In this document: positions 1 through 6,557 of the stretch, in pieces
Layout of the letters: each line of letters starts with the position of its first letter
Numbering within the stretch: position 1 is the first letter of the stretch
Source of the DNA: an uncultured Mollicutes bacterium
GTDB taxonomy: Bacteria; Bacillota_I; Bacilli_A; RFN20; CAG-826
Direction: 5' to 3'
Assembly: GCA_900549975.1 (NCBI GenBank)
Contig: URQK01000007.1
Coordinates: forward strand, 1 to 29,975
DNA length: 29,975 nucleotides
Position numbers and translations under genes: made by a program
The notes under the pieces: generated by a model
Databases searched by the model: none
Told to the model about the DNA's origin: nothing
The model's input: only the letters and a program-made list of their open reading frames with translations

Positions 1-119
1 GAATAAACTATATGATAAGTATGGATTAAAACATAATTTATAATAAAAAACTATATAATAAATTCTACTTTTATTAGTGTTTTTGTGCGCAATAAATTAA
101 GAAAGTAGGGTTAAAATAT

Positions 120-218
120 ATGAAACGAATAGAAACGGAATATGTGGAATTTATAGAAAATATCAATCAAACTTCAAGAGCGCTTAAAACCATTGCTGCT
201 CTGCTTAACAAACACTGA
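120..218 (+). CDS. Possible 32-residue small protein, unknown function
   Basis: An ATG follows a weak purine-rich stretch (AAGTAGGG) about 9 bases upstream and opens 32 codons ending in TGA. The predicted product is acidic at the start and basic near the end (MKRIETEYVEF to LLNKH), with no signal peptide or recognised domain. It could be a genuine small gene, the relic of a longer one, or chance. Its last codons lie inside a perfect inverted repeat (188-230), which is the main reason to note it. If real, it would be the only TGA-terminated gene seen in the window. No function is proposed. Confidence 0.25.
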   Translation: MKRIETEYVEFIENINQTSRALKTIAALLNKH

Positions 219-230
219 ACAGCAATGGTT
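188..230. repeat. 11-bp perfect inverted repeat (hairpin) over the end of the small ORF
   Basis: The arms AACCATTGCTG (188-198) and CAGCAATGGTT (220-230) are exactly complementary across a 21-base loop. A clear T-run is missing on the plus side (GCCTGATTTTG follows), so it is a poor intrinsic terminator. It may be a structured RNA end, an element end or a decayed terminator. The remaining non-genic sequence of 1-258 shows nothing else I can identify. Confidence 0.5.
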
Positions 231-258
231 GCCTGATTTTGAATTTTAGCCTAATATT

Positions 259-436
259 TTAATAGTATAGTGGATTATTATCTATTAATCCCACATTAGT
301 TTTACCGATTACCTTTATAGCATTTAATACTAGTTCATCAGTGCCATCATATATAATTTTTCTTTGCTTTTACAAGATGTAAGCATAGTTATAAGCAAAG
401 CAGGTAATATTAGTTTTTTAATACATTGTTTTTCAT
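259..436 (-). pseudogene. Remnant of a lipoprotein related to the adjacent GH67-like lipoprotein
   Basis: An ATG at 436 on the minus strand is followed by an immediate frameshift. The next frame encodes a clear lipoprotein signal (KKLILPALLITMLTSC then KSKEK). A second frameshift gives YDGTDELVLNAIKVIG, and the reading then runs into TAA at 259-261. This order matches the start of the intact neighbour at 452-2647, where the lipobox SSC is followed by IDYTGDEEAVKFAIEEI. The piece is therefore most simply the first ~55 codons of a duplicated paralogue, with the rest deleted. The homology is my reading of a short, low-complexity stretch; the lipoprotein signal itself is clear. Confidence 0.5.
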
Positions 437-451
437 ATTTTTTTACATGTT

Positions 452-2647
452 TTAGTATGTTCTACATTTCCATGTTTTAGCCGTATTTATATCTCCCATA
501 ACATCAGTGGTAAATGAGTTAGGATTGATAACACCATGACGAGGAAGTCTTTCTTCTTTAAATCTAGAAGAGAATAAATTCGCATATAATTTCCAATTTT
601 CTAAAGCAGATTCTAAATTTTTAATAGCTTTTCCTTGGTAATTAGTATCTTTTGTATCATTATATATTCTTAAGTTCATTGTACCTTCAAATTTATCAGC
701 ATAATAGTTTCCTAAATAAGCAAATAATTTTTGATCAAGTAATAAATTCTCAAGTTCAGTATTTTTACCTTTTAGTTTATTAAGAGCGGATTCAACATCT
801 TTTAGTACTTCACTTGCTAATCCTCTCAAATCATTTGCAACATCGAATGGTGTTCTTTTTGTTAAGTTTGTTTCGCCACTATTTAATAGATTTGCGTATT
901 CACTAAATGAATAAATATCTCCATCCGGATCTGCTAAATTGGAATTAATCATTTTCTTAACACCTAGGAACCCTCCTAATGTTGGGTGAGAGGTACACAT
1001 TTCAGGTAGGAATGCTGCATCAGTACCACCAGGTGCAAACTGACAAATGATATTTGGCATTATTTTTCCAGCAGTATTCATAGCCTTCCAAGCTAAATCA
1101 ACGATTTTCGTATTAACATCACGATAATGATTTTCAACTATTTTTTGCCATGTCTCATTAGTAATTTCTGGATTATAAGCAAATCTTCCAAACATTGTAT
1201 ACATTATCCAATGCCTATCGTAATAGTAACCACCATTTAAAGAATCATCGACAAATTCATATTCTTTTCCAGAAACATAATATCCATCAATAGCAAAATG
1301 CCATCCGAGTACGCGATCTTTTTTAGAATTCTTAGCAAAATCTCTAGCAAAATCCGGATCTCCCCAAGTTAAGTGATATGCGTCTTCGCCACGAACGTTA
1401 TAAATCATGTTCCAACCTTCAGGCATATTTTTAATATATTCATCATTATCAGTACACTTTGATACAGATAATAGTCGAGTATCGTTATATCTTTTATTAA
1501 CATACAAAGGATAAGGATAATCATTAAATTCATTATAGAATTCTTGAGTTAATTTTGTATTGCCAACTCCCGCAAATCCTAATAAGAAATTTTTGCCTTT
1601 TTCAGGATTATCTTTAAATGCGTCTTCAATAGCGCCGCCATAAACATATCTATACCATTTATTAGAGATATCCTCTGTTCCTTTTTCCGCAACCATATTT
1701 TCTCCACAGGTTGTTTTTAGTTGATCTATGTATGGATATGTTTTAATTAATTGTGCATACGCTTTTCTAAAATAATCTTTTGTAACTTCGTTATCACGGT
1801 CATCAGTAATTCCATATTTACCATTTTCCGCAAATGTATAGATATTCATTGTTGACATTTGCCAATGGATTCCACGATTATGAGCAGCCTCCATAACTTG
1901 TTTCCAAAATGCGATTTTTTCATCGATTGTTATTTTTTTAACAACACGATAATTGCCTTCTTGCATATGCTCTGGACGATACATGTTAGTGCAGTCGCCT
2001 AAATAAGTATCATCATATGATCCAGTATACTCTAATACATCGTCAATTGCACAATCTTCGTATCCTGGCACTTTAACCATATTTGCTAATGAGTTAACTG
2101 TTGCAAACGATAGCAAGTTATAACGCATTTTGGCCATTCTATCAAATAAACCTTGCCAAAAATCTAAATCCCATGTATTCTCTAAGTTCCATCTAGTAGA
2201 ATCGCCATTATTTGTATATGATGGTGTTCTTAAATCCATAGGTGGCCTAATAGATACACCTCGGTATTTTAAATATGGACTTTCTTCAAAATTTTGTAGG
2301 TTAACGATACCTTTATTTAATGATATGTTTTCCGCTAGTTGCAAGCCACCATACATTAATCCTGTCGAGTCATTTGAAAGCACATTAATAGTATTATTTT
2401 GTACTTTAATTTTGTAGCCTTCTTTATCAATTTCTTCAGTTGAATTATTTATTATAATTTGATAATCGCCGCCACTATTTACATACTTTAATTTATTTTG
2501 TTTTAAAGATGTTTTAATTTCTTCGATAGCAAATTTTACTGCTTCTTCATCTCCAGTATAATCGATGGAAACAGTTGTGCTTTTGCCACATGATGAAAGT
2601 GCTCCTAAAAGGAGTGTTACAACTAAAAATGATAATTTCTTTTTCAT
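452..2647 (-). CDS. Surface lipoprotein with GH67/alpha-glucuronidase-like architecture
   Basis: This 731-residue protein has a lipoprotein signal ending at C20 (GALSSC), so it should be tethered outside the membrane. Residues ~25-120 look like the zincin-like N-terminal domain that precedes the barrel in GH20, GH67 and GH84 enzymes. The motif DSTGLMYGGLQLAE (93-106) is characteristic of it. A barrel-like region starts near SPYLKYRGVSIRPP (123-136), with WDLDFWQGLFDRMAKMRYN (159-177) and conserved aromatic and acidic patches. E316 (KTTCGEN) is a possible catalytic acid, but I cannot assign it firmly. The family suggests a glycosidase acting on uronic-acid- or amino-sugar-containing glycans; substrate is unknown. 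It lies just downstream of the LytTR two-component genes, behind its own probable promoter. An SD-hairpin-ATG leader precedes it. An alternative is a non-catalytic glycan-binding homologue. Confidence 0.7.
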   Translation of the reverse strand: MKKKLSFLVVTLLLGALSSCGKSTTVSIDYTGDEEAVKFAIEEIKTSLKQNKLKYVNSGGDYQIIINNSTEEIDKEGYKIKVQNNTINVLSNDSTGLMYGGLQLAENISLNKGIVNLQNFEESPYLKYRGVSIRPPMDLRTPSYTNNGDSTRWNLENTWDLDFWQGLFDRMAKMRYNLLSFATVNSLANMVKVPGYEDCAIDDVLEYTGSYDDTYLGDCTNMYRPEHMQEGNYRVVKKITIDEKIAFWKQVMEAAHNRGIHWQMSTMNIYTFAENGKYGITDDRDNEVTKDYFRKAYAQLIKTYPYIDQLKTTCGENMVAEKGTEDISNKWYRYVYGGAIEDAFKDNPEKGKNFLLGFAGVGNTKLTQEFYNEFNDYPYPLYVNKRYNDTRLLSVSKCTDNDEYIKNMPEGWNMIYNVRGEDAYHLTWGDPDFARDFAKNSKKDRVLGWHFAIDGYYVSGKEYEFVDDSLNGGYYYDRHWIMYTMFGRFAYNPEITNETWQKIVENHYRDVNTKIVDLAWKAMNTAGKIMPNIICQFAPGGTDAAFLPEMCTSHPTLGGFLGVKKMINSNLADPDGDIYSFSEYANLLNSGETNLTKRTPFDVANDLRGLASEVLKDVESALNKLKGKNTELENLLLDQKLFAYLGNYYADKFEGTMNLRIYNDTKDTNYQGKAIKNLESALENWKLYANLFSSRFKEERLPRHGVINPNSFTTDVMGDINTAKTWKCRTY

Positions 2648-2653
2648 ACTTTA

Positions 2654-2677
2654 TTCGAGTGTTTTCTCGAACCCTTT
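2654..2677 (-). promoter_or_regulatory. Hairpin between Shine-Dalgarno and start codon
   Basis: Reading the minus strand toward the ATG at 2647: the SD-like AAAGGG (2672-2677), then TTCGAG, a six-base loop AAAACA, CTCGAA (arms 2666-2671 and 2654-2659), then six bases to the ATG. The SD is 24 bases from the start codon in linear sequence. If the 6-bp stem forms, SD and ATG come to a normal distance. The palindrome could instead be a DNA operator. Nothing closer to the ATG looks like an SD. Confidence 0.45.
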
Positions 2678-2728
2678 CTCTAATTATTTTTTATAAGATT
2701 TTAAATATAACAAGGGTAGTTTTGCAAA

Positions 2729-2799
2729 ACAATAATAAATTTAATATGATTTTGTCAATGTTCTATCTATATGTTTATTAATGTAATCTTACATTAATA
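2729..2799 (-). promoter_or_regulatory. Possible promoter and 24-bp palindrome upstream of the GH67-like gene
   Basis: On the minus strand a consensus -35 TTGACA (2753-2758) has weak -10 candidates 17-18 bases downstream (TTATTG/TATTGT, 2729-2735). Immediately upstream lies a perfect palindrome with 11-bp arms, TATTAATGTAA (2776-2786) and TTACATTAATA (2789-2799), separated by TC. A strong -35 with a poor -10 and a symmetric upstream site suggests a regulated promoter. The palindrome is AT-rich, so part of its symmetry could be chance. Confidence 0.4.
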
Positions 2800-2813
2800 T
2801 TTTATAAAACATT

Positions 2814-2875
2814 AAAAAATGATTACTTTAATTTTTCGTGAAATAGTGAATATTTTACGCAAAAATATAGTAATC
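2814..2875 (-). terminator. Probable terminator of the two-component operon
   Basis: The minus strand after the histidine kinase stop reads GATTACT (2869-2875), then TTTTTGCG, an AT-rich loop, CGAAAAA, and AGTAATC (2821-2827), followed by ATTTTTT (2814-2820). The outer 7-bp stem is perfect and inner pairing is plausible. The low GC content makes it a weak terminator. The interior also contains TTTCGTGAAA (2834-2843), which resembles the repeat units at 5954-6038. Confidence 0.45.
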
Positions 2876-2884
2876 GACGAATAT

Positions 2885-4183
2885 TTATTTTTTGAAAATA
2901 ATATCCACAACAAAATTGTTATTTTTAATAGTTGATAAGTACCGTCCGTTGTATTTTTCGATGATTGTTTTCATAGATTGAATACCAAATCCATGATAAT
3001 GTTCATTTTTCTTTTCTTCTTCAAAAACATTATCAGTATAGTAATTTTCACAATGAATTTTGATAAATGAATTCCAAGAATATACTTTTAATAAAATTTT
3101 TCTTTTTTCTTTGTCTTTGACTCGTATTTCGTAATTTGTGGCATTTTCAAGCAAATTAGAAAACAACGATATTAAATAATCCTCGCGCATGAAGTCCATT
3201 AGTTTGCCATCAACAATTACATTTAATTCTATGTCATTTGCATTACATCTTAATTTTGTGTTAGTTATAATTACATCTAAAATGTCATTGCCGGTTTTTG
3301 TTTTGCAGTCATAAATATTAATTGATTTTAAAGTATCGTTTACAAATTCATCGTTAAGTTTGCCGCTTTTTTGAGCAACTCTAATTTGATGTCGCATATC
3401 ATGGCACTTTTGATTAATGATTTCGATGTTTTCTTTTGTTATTTCATATTCTTTCATTGATGCGATGACTATTTTATTTATTTGATTCATTCTTAACTTT
3501 GATTCGTTAACAAACGATAAGACAAAAATCATGCTTAAAGAAATAATATAAAAACAAAATGTCCCTAAACTTACTCTAAACAAATATTTAGTTGGCATAA
3601 TTCTATCATTTAGCATAGGAGCTATGAGAAAGATGGCAACTTCGGCAATAACAAATAATGCTGTAATTATCTTATTAATATGAAATAGTTTATTAACACT
3701 TGCGTATTTTTTAAAAATGAAAAATACAAGTAAAAACCATAAAATTTTACATAATATAGATATAAAAAACCATATTCCTAGTGTTTTTGATGCTTGATAA
3801 TAACCAGTGTTTGCTAAATCGGCATAAGCGTAGAAAATCATATTATATATAGAAGATGAGGTATTATAGACTAATGTTGTTGCAACAAACATATATATTC
3901 TGGTGCTTAATGACTCTTTAATAAAGTAAAATAAATGAATAAGTGTTGGAATAGTTAAAATTGTAAAAACTAAAGGAGTTATGGCTTTATATGATGTGTA
4001 ATTGTTTGTTTTTAAATCGACGAGAAGAATAGCAAAAACAAGCGATAAAACGCAAGAAATTAATAGGACAATAATATAAAAAAATCCTTCTTTTTTTCTT
4101 CTTTTTAAAGAGCTAGTTACTGCAAGACCTGCGACAAAATATGATAGTGAAAATACTAAATAATACTTAAATTGTTCAATCAT
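2885..4183 (-). CDS. AgrC/ComD-type GHKL sensor histidine kinase
   Basis: This 432-residue protein has about six hydrophobic membrane segments in residues 1-225. It then has a cytoplasmic kinase: a dimerisation/phosphoacceptor helix with CHDMRHQI (H261 the likely phosphorylated His), an N-box SNLLENA (N343/N347) and a G-box HYHGFGIQSM (396-404). This layout is the HPK10-like class that pairs with LytTR regulators and often senses peptides. It starts 13 bases after the response regulator stop, with AAAGGA upstream, so the two are co-transcribed. No AgrB/AgrD-type peptide export or precursor genes are visible nearby, so the signal is unknown. Neighbouring surface glycosidase genes suggest, but do not prove, that it responds to envelope or glycan cues. 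Confidence 0.9.
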   Translation of the reverse strand: MIEQFKYYLVFSLSYFVAGLAVTSSLKRRKKEGFFYIIVLLISCVLSLVFAILLVDLKTNNYTSYKAITPLVFTILTIPTLIHLFYFIKESLSTRIYMFVATTLVYNTSSSIYNMIFYAYADLANTGYYQASKTLGIWFFISILCKILWFLLVFFIFKKYASVNKLFHINKIITALFVIAEVAIFLIAPMLNDRIMPTKYLFRVSLGTFCFYIISLSMIFVLSFVNESKLRMNQINKIVIASMKEYEITKENIEIINQKCHDMRHQIRVAQKSGKLNDEFVNDTLKSINIYDCKTKTGNDILDVIITNTKLRCNANDIELNVIVDGKLMDFMREDYLISLFSNLLENATNYEIRVKDKEKRKILLKVYSWNSFIKIHCENYYTDNVFEEEKKNEHYHGFGIQSMKTIIEKYNGRYLSTIKNNNFVVDIIFKK

Positions 4184-4196
4184 TAGTTCATTCCTT

Positions 4197-4889
4197 TTAT
4201 ATTACCTTGTTTAGTGCATCCATTATTTGATTTTTTAATAATGGTGAAAATGTTAGTTCTAAATCATTAGATAAAATGATTGTTTTGTTTCCGATTGAAA
4301 CAATATGAAAGATATTAACAATTTTTGATTTGGAAATACGTACGAAAAAATCTTTTGGAAGAGTCTTTTCAATATTTTTTAAAGAATCCCAGCATTCATA
4401 ATTTTTGTTTTTTAAGTGCAAATACACTAGGTGATCATCAACGGAAATATAATAAACATCTTTGCATCTAATTTTTAAATATCCAGAAGTTGTTTTAATG
4501 TTAAAAAAGTCAGCACTTTTTTCAACTCTAGTAGATATTTTATTAAGAATTGCTTCTAATCTTTCGTATTTTATTGGCTTTACTATGTAATCGTATGCAT
4601 TAACTTCATATCCATTTATTGCAAATTGAGCAAGGTTTGTTATAAATATAATGATTGCCTCATCATCAATTTTTCTTATTTTCTTACTTAATTCAAGCCC
4701 ATTAATGTCTGGTAATTCAATGTCAATAAAAATAATATCATAGTTTGCTTTGAATTTTTCCAAAAATGTAATTGAAGTATTGAATATATCTAATTCGATA
4801 AATAATGAATTATTGCTTTCGTATTGATTAATTAAATTTTTAAGATGACTTGAATATATTTCTTCATCTTCAATTAATGCTATTTTCAT
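4197..4889 (-). CDS. LytTR-family response regulator
   Basis: The 230-residue product has a receiver domain (1-~120) with the acidic pocket E7-D8, phosphoacceptor D56 (FIDIELP), T84 and K104 (VKP). It continues into a LytTR DNA-binding domain (~132-230) with the typical ISVDDHLVYLH and RISKSKIVNI segments. An AGGAG sequence precedes the start by a normal distance. It is the first gene of the two-component pair and should be phosphorylated by the kinase encoded next. LytTR regulators bind pairs of ~9-bp direct repeats centred about 21 bp apart. Repeats with that spacing lie in the divergent region 5954-6038, making those two promoters likely targets. Confidence 0.93.
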   Translation of the reverse strand: MKIALIEDEEIYSSHLKNLINQYESNNSLFIELDIFNTSITFLEKFKANYDIIFIDIELPDINGLELSKKIRKIDDEAIIIFITNLAQFAINGYEVNAYDYIVKPIKYERLEAILNKISTRVEKSADFFNIKTTSGYLKIRCKDVYYISVDDHLVYLHLKNKNYECWDSLKNIEKTLPKDFFVRISKSKIVNIFHIVSIGNKTIILSNDLELTFSPLLKNQIMDALNKVI

Positions 4890-4945
4890 TTCAATTACTC
4901 CTTGTAATATTTTATCTTACTTTGTTGTCAATATCTTATATTTTA

Positions 4946-4954
4946 ATTATAACA
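4946..4954 (-). promoter_or_regulatory. Extended -10 promoter for the two-component operon
   Basis: The minus strand reads TGTTATAAT, a consensus -10 with the extended TGn motif, about 60 bases before the response regulator ATG. No good -35 lies at the right distance, which extended -10 promoters tolerate. A TTGACA further downstream (4926-4931) has no convincing -10. Confidence 0.5.
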
Positions 4955-4962
4955 TAAAAGTG

Positions 4963-4989
4963 AAAAAAGCACTTTGAAAAAAGTGCTTT
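4963..4989 (-). terminator. Terminator of the 5008-5871 lipoprotein gene
   Basis: A perfect 10-bp stem, AAAGCACTTT (4980-4989 read on the minus strand) and AAAGTGCTTT (4966-4975), with a TTTC loop, leads into a T-run on the minus strand. It lies 18 bases after the lipoprotein stop and separates that gene from the two-component operon. Confidence 0.8.
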
Positions 4990-5007
4990 CTAAGATTTGT
5001 GATTAAT

Positions 5008-5871
5008 TTATATAATCTCTGTTCTTACAGTTGATGTTCTTTCACGCGCTTCACAAGAACAGTTGAATTTCGCTTTTCCATCTAAATCCGTATAGAATAA
5101 TCCAACAAAAGATCCATCTAATCTAGTGATTTTGCCATCCATAACACAACCGAATTCATCAATTGCACCTTCAAAAGCACCAATGCCAGTGTCATTAAAT
5201 GACCCTTTGGTGTATAAGGAATTATCATCGTCTTTGAAATCAACTACAACTTCATTAACTGGATTTATTTGTCCTTCCATATTTGTGAATGTTCCAGTGT
5301 ATTCACCAATAAATGAAGCGGATGTATATAATGAAGTATCATATGTTTTTTTATTATAGTAATAAGTCCAATTAACTTTTCCGTCAGCAGTTGATGTTAA
5401 AGTTGCTTTTTCATTAACGCTTCCTCTTCCTTCAAAGCCATCCAAATTAATTGTATAAGAATCTCCTTGCTTTTCCCATGATCCAGTTGTTTCAAATATT
5501 TTTGCGTTTAACAAATCACCATTTTGGAAAAGAATTCGTCTGCCTGCCTTAACAGATTTTTCACCATTAGCCTCTTTTAATAAGCGAATGTAAATCATAT
5601 AGTTTGGTCCTTTATGCTTAGATGTTTCAAATGCTTGAGAAGCAAGTGTATTAGCTTCGCCTTCTGTTTTTGTCTCTGGATCATAAACTTTACCTGGAGC
5701 ATAATATACAAATTCATGTTCATATGGGCTTACATATTTTCTTTCTGGTATTGTCGATGTGCTTGGTTGTTCATTACTTGGCTTGCTTGATGGGTTGTCT
5801 CCATTATTACATGAAGCTAAGCATCCTAAAGCTGCAAATAATGATAATGTACAAATTAGTTTTTTTCTCAT
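5008..5871 (-). CDS. Lipoprotein of unknown function, divergent from the GH3 operon
   Basis: The start is set at the ATG at 5871 rather than an in-frame one 16 codons upstream. It has an AAGGAG (5879-5884) seven bases away and begins a lipoprotein signal ending at C21 (GCLASC). The mature ~266 residues begin with a Ser/Pro/Thr linker (SSKPSNEQPSTST). Two regions rich in beta-strand-like, aromatic and glycine sequence follow: a ~75-residue block around GSWEKQGDSYTINLDGFEG, and a C-terminal half with SFIGEYTGTF and GAIDEFGCVMDGKI. No enzyme motif is visible. It is probably a surface binding or accessory protein. It has its own terminator and shares a repeat-rich divergent control region with the GH3 operon, which suggests co-regulation. 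Confidence 0.75.
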   Translation of the reverse strand: MRKKLICTLSLFAALGCLASCNNGDNPSSKPSNEQPSTSTIPERKYVSPYEHEFVYYAPGKVYDPETKTEGEANTLASQAFETSKHKGPNYMIYIRLLKEANGEKSVKAGRRILFQNGDLLNAKIFETTGSWEKQGDSYTINLDGFEGRGSVNEKATLTSTADGKVNWTYYYNKKTYDTSLYTSASFIGEYTGTFTNMEGQINPVNEVVVDFKDDDNSLYTKGSFNDTGIGAFEGAIDEFGCVMDGKITRLDGSFVGLFYTDLDGKAKFNCSCEARERTSTVRTEII

Positions 5872-5923
5872 TTTTTTTCTCCTTTTTGCAATAAATACAT
5901 AACTAAATTTACATTTCAATGCT

Positions 5924-5947
5924 ATTTTATCTTTTTATAATATTATA
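5924..5947 (-). promoter_or_regulatory. Candidate minus-strand promoter elements for the lipoprotein gene
   Basis: Two -10-like hexamers lie on the minus strand: TATAAT (5942-5947) and TAAAAT (5924-5929). For the latter, the expected -35 (5947-5952) is not a consensus match and directly abuts the first repeat unit at 5954. That is the usual geometry for an activator-dependent promoter. Which hexamer is used cannot be decided from sequence. Confidence 0.35.
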
Positions 5948-5953
5948 TGTTTT

Positions 5954-6038
5954 TTTCGCGAAAGCGCTTTTTTGATTCGTGAAACCGCTTTAAACATATG
6001 ATTTTAATTTCACGAAATCATTTTTATTTTTTACGAAA
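5954..6038. promoter_or_regulatory. Phased repeat array in the divergent promoter (candidate LytTR and/or cre sites)
   Basis: Four related palindromic cores occur: TTTCGCGAAA (5954-5963), ATTCGTGAAA (5975-5984), TTTCACGAAA (6008-6017) and TTTTACGAAA (6029-6038). Their start-to-start distances are 21, 33 and 21 bp, close to whole helical turns. The first three extend to a longer unit, TTCRYGAAANCRYTTT. The 21-bp spacing within each pair fits LytTR regulators, and such a regulator is encoded at 4197-4889. The same units also contain cre-like sequences: TGAAACCGCTTTAA (5980-5993) agrees with the CcpA consensus TGWAANCGNTNWCA at 13 of 14 positions, and 5959-5972 is a weaker match. The repeats are directly visible; the binding proteins are inferred. 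Confidence 0.6.
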
Positions 6039-6044
6039 AATATG

Positions 6045-6053
6045 TGTTATATT
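6045..6053 (+). promoter_or_regulatory. Candidate extended -10 promoter of the GH3 operon
   Basis: TGTTATATT is an extended -10 match about 65 bases before the 6117 start and nine bases from the last repeat core (6029-6038). No consensus -35 is present at the expected place, which the repeats occupy. This is consistent with activator-dependent transcription. Confidence 0.4.
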
Positions 6054-6116
6054 TTTGGCTTTGTGTTGAAAATTAAGGTGGTAAAAAGAATATTTTATTA
6101 TTCTAGAAAGGATTTT

Positions 6117-6557
6117 ATGAAATATAAAGTAAGAAAATTTTTTAATGTTAATGGGTATGGAGCATATGTATTGATAGCAAATATTATTATGATATTAATA
6201 ACGTTAATACTATATCCATGTTTTTATGCTGGAAACAAGTCAATTTGGGATTTGATGTCTTGGAGCGCATTTTATGTTTTATTGGTAGGATTGGTTATAG
6301 GTGGTGGATTACTATTTTTGTTTAAAGGTAAATTTTCATCATTAGTATTAATGCCAACAACATTAGTTGCTTTTGGTCTATTTGTTTTAAAAACATATCA
6401 ATATATTTCTGCAGCGTTTGTTGGAATTGATTCTCAATTTACACCACAATTTATAATTTTATTTATATTATTCATTATAAATGTGATTTTATCATTTATT
6501 GCATTTTTTAAAACATTTAATTTCGAGAAGGAGAATTTAAACAATGAAGAAAAATAA
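6117..6557 (+). CDS. Small four-helix membrane protein paired with the GH3 enzyme
   Basis: The ATG at 6117 is preferred because AGAAAGGA lies five bases upstream; a longer in-frame start at 6042 lacks an SD and would add a non-conserved basic stretch. The 146-residue product has a basic start (MKYKVRKFF) and four hydrophobic segments: ~18-38, ~50-70, ~78-98 and ~112-133. Its tail is charged (KTFNFEKENLNNEEK). There is no enzyme motif or known transporter signature. The end of the gene overlaps the start of the GH3 gene by 14 bases, implying translational coupling and equal synthesis. A role in anchoring or assembling the membrane-bound GH3 enzyme is an inference from this arrangement only. 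Confidence 0.75.
   Translation: MKYKVRKFFNVNGYGAYVLIANIIMILITLILYPCFYAGNKSIWDLMSWSAFYVLLVGLVIGGGLLFLFKGKFSSLVLMPTTLVAFGLFVLKTYQYISAAFVGIDSQFTPQFIILFILFIINVILSFIAFFKTFNFEKENLNNEEK

Noticed and set aside
362..400. CTTTGCTT/AAGCAAAG inverted repeat
   Set aside because: The 8-bp arms are 23 bases apart inside the decayed lipoprotein signal region with no T-run or promoter link; this could easily be chance in AT-rich DNA.
2130..2417. Plus-strand open frame of ~95 codons
   Set aside because: It lies opposite the GH67-like lipoprotein gene, has no SD and its protein shows no plausible composition; it is an antisense shadow. The same applies to frames opposite the other long genes.
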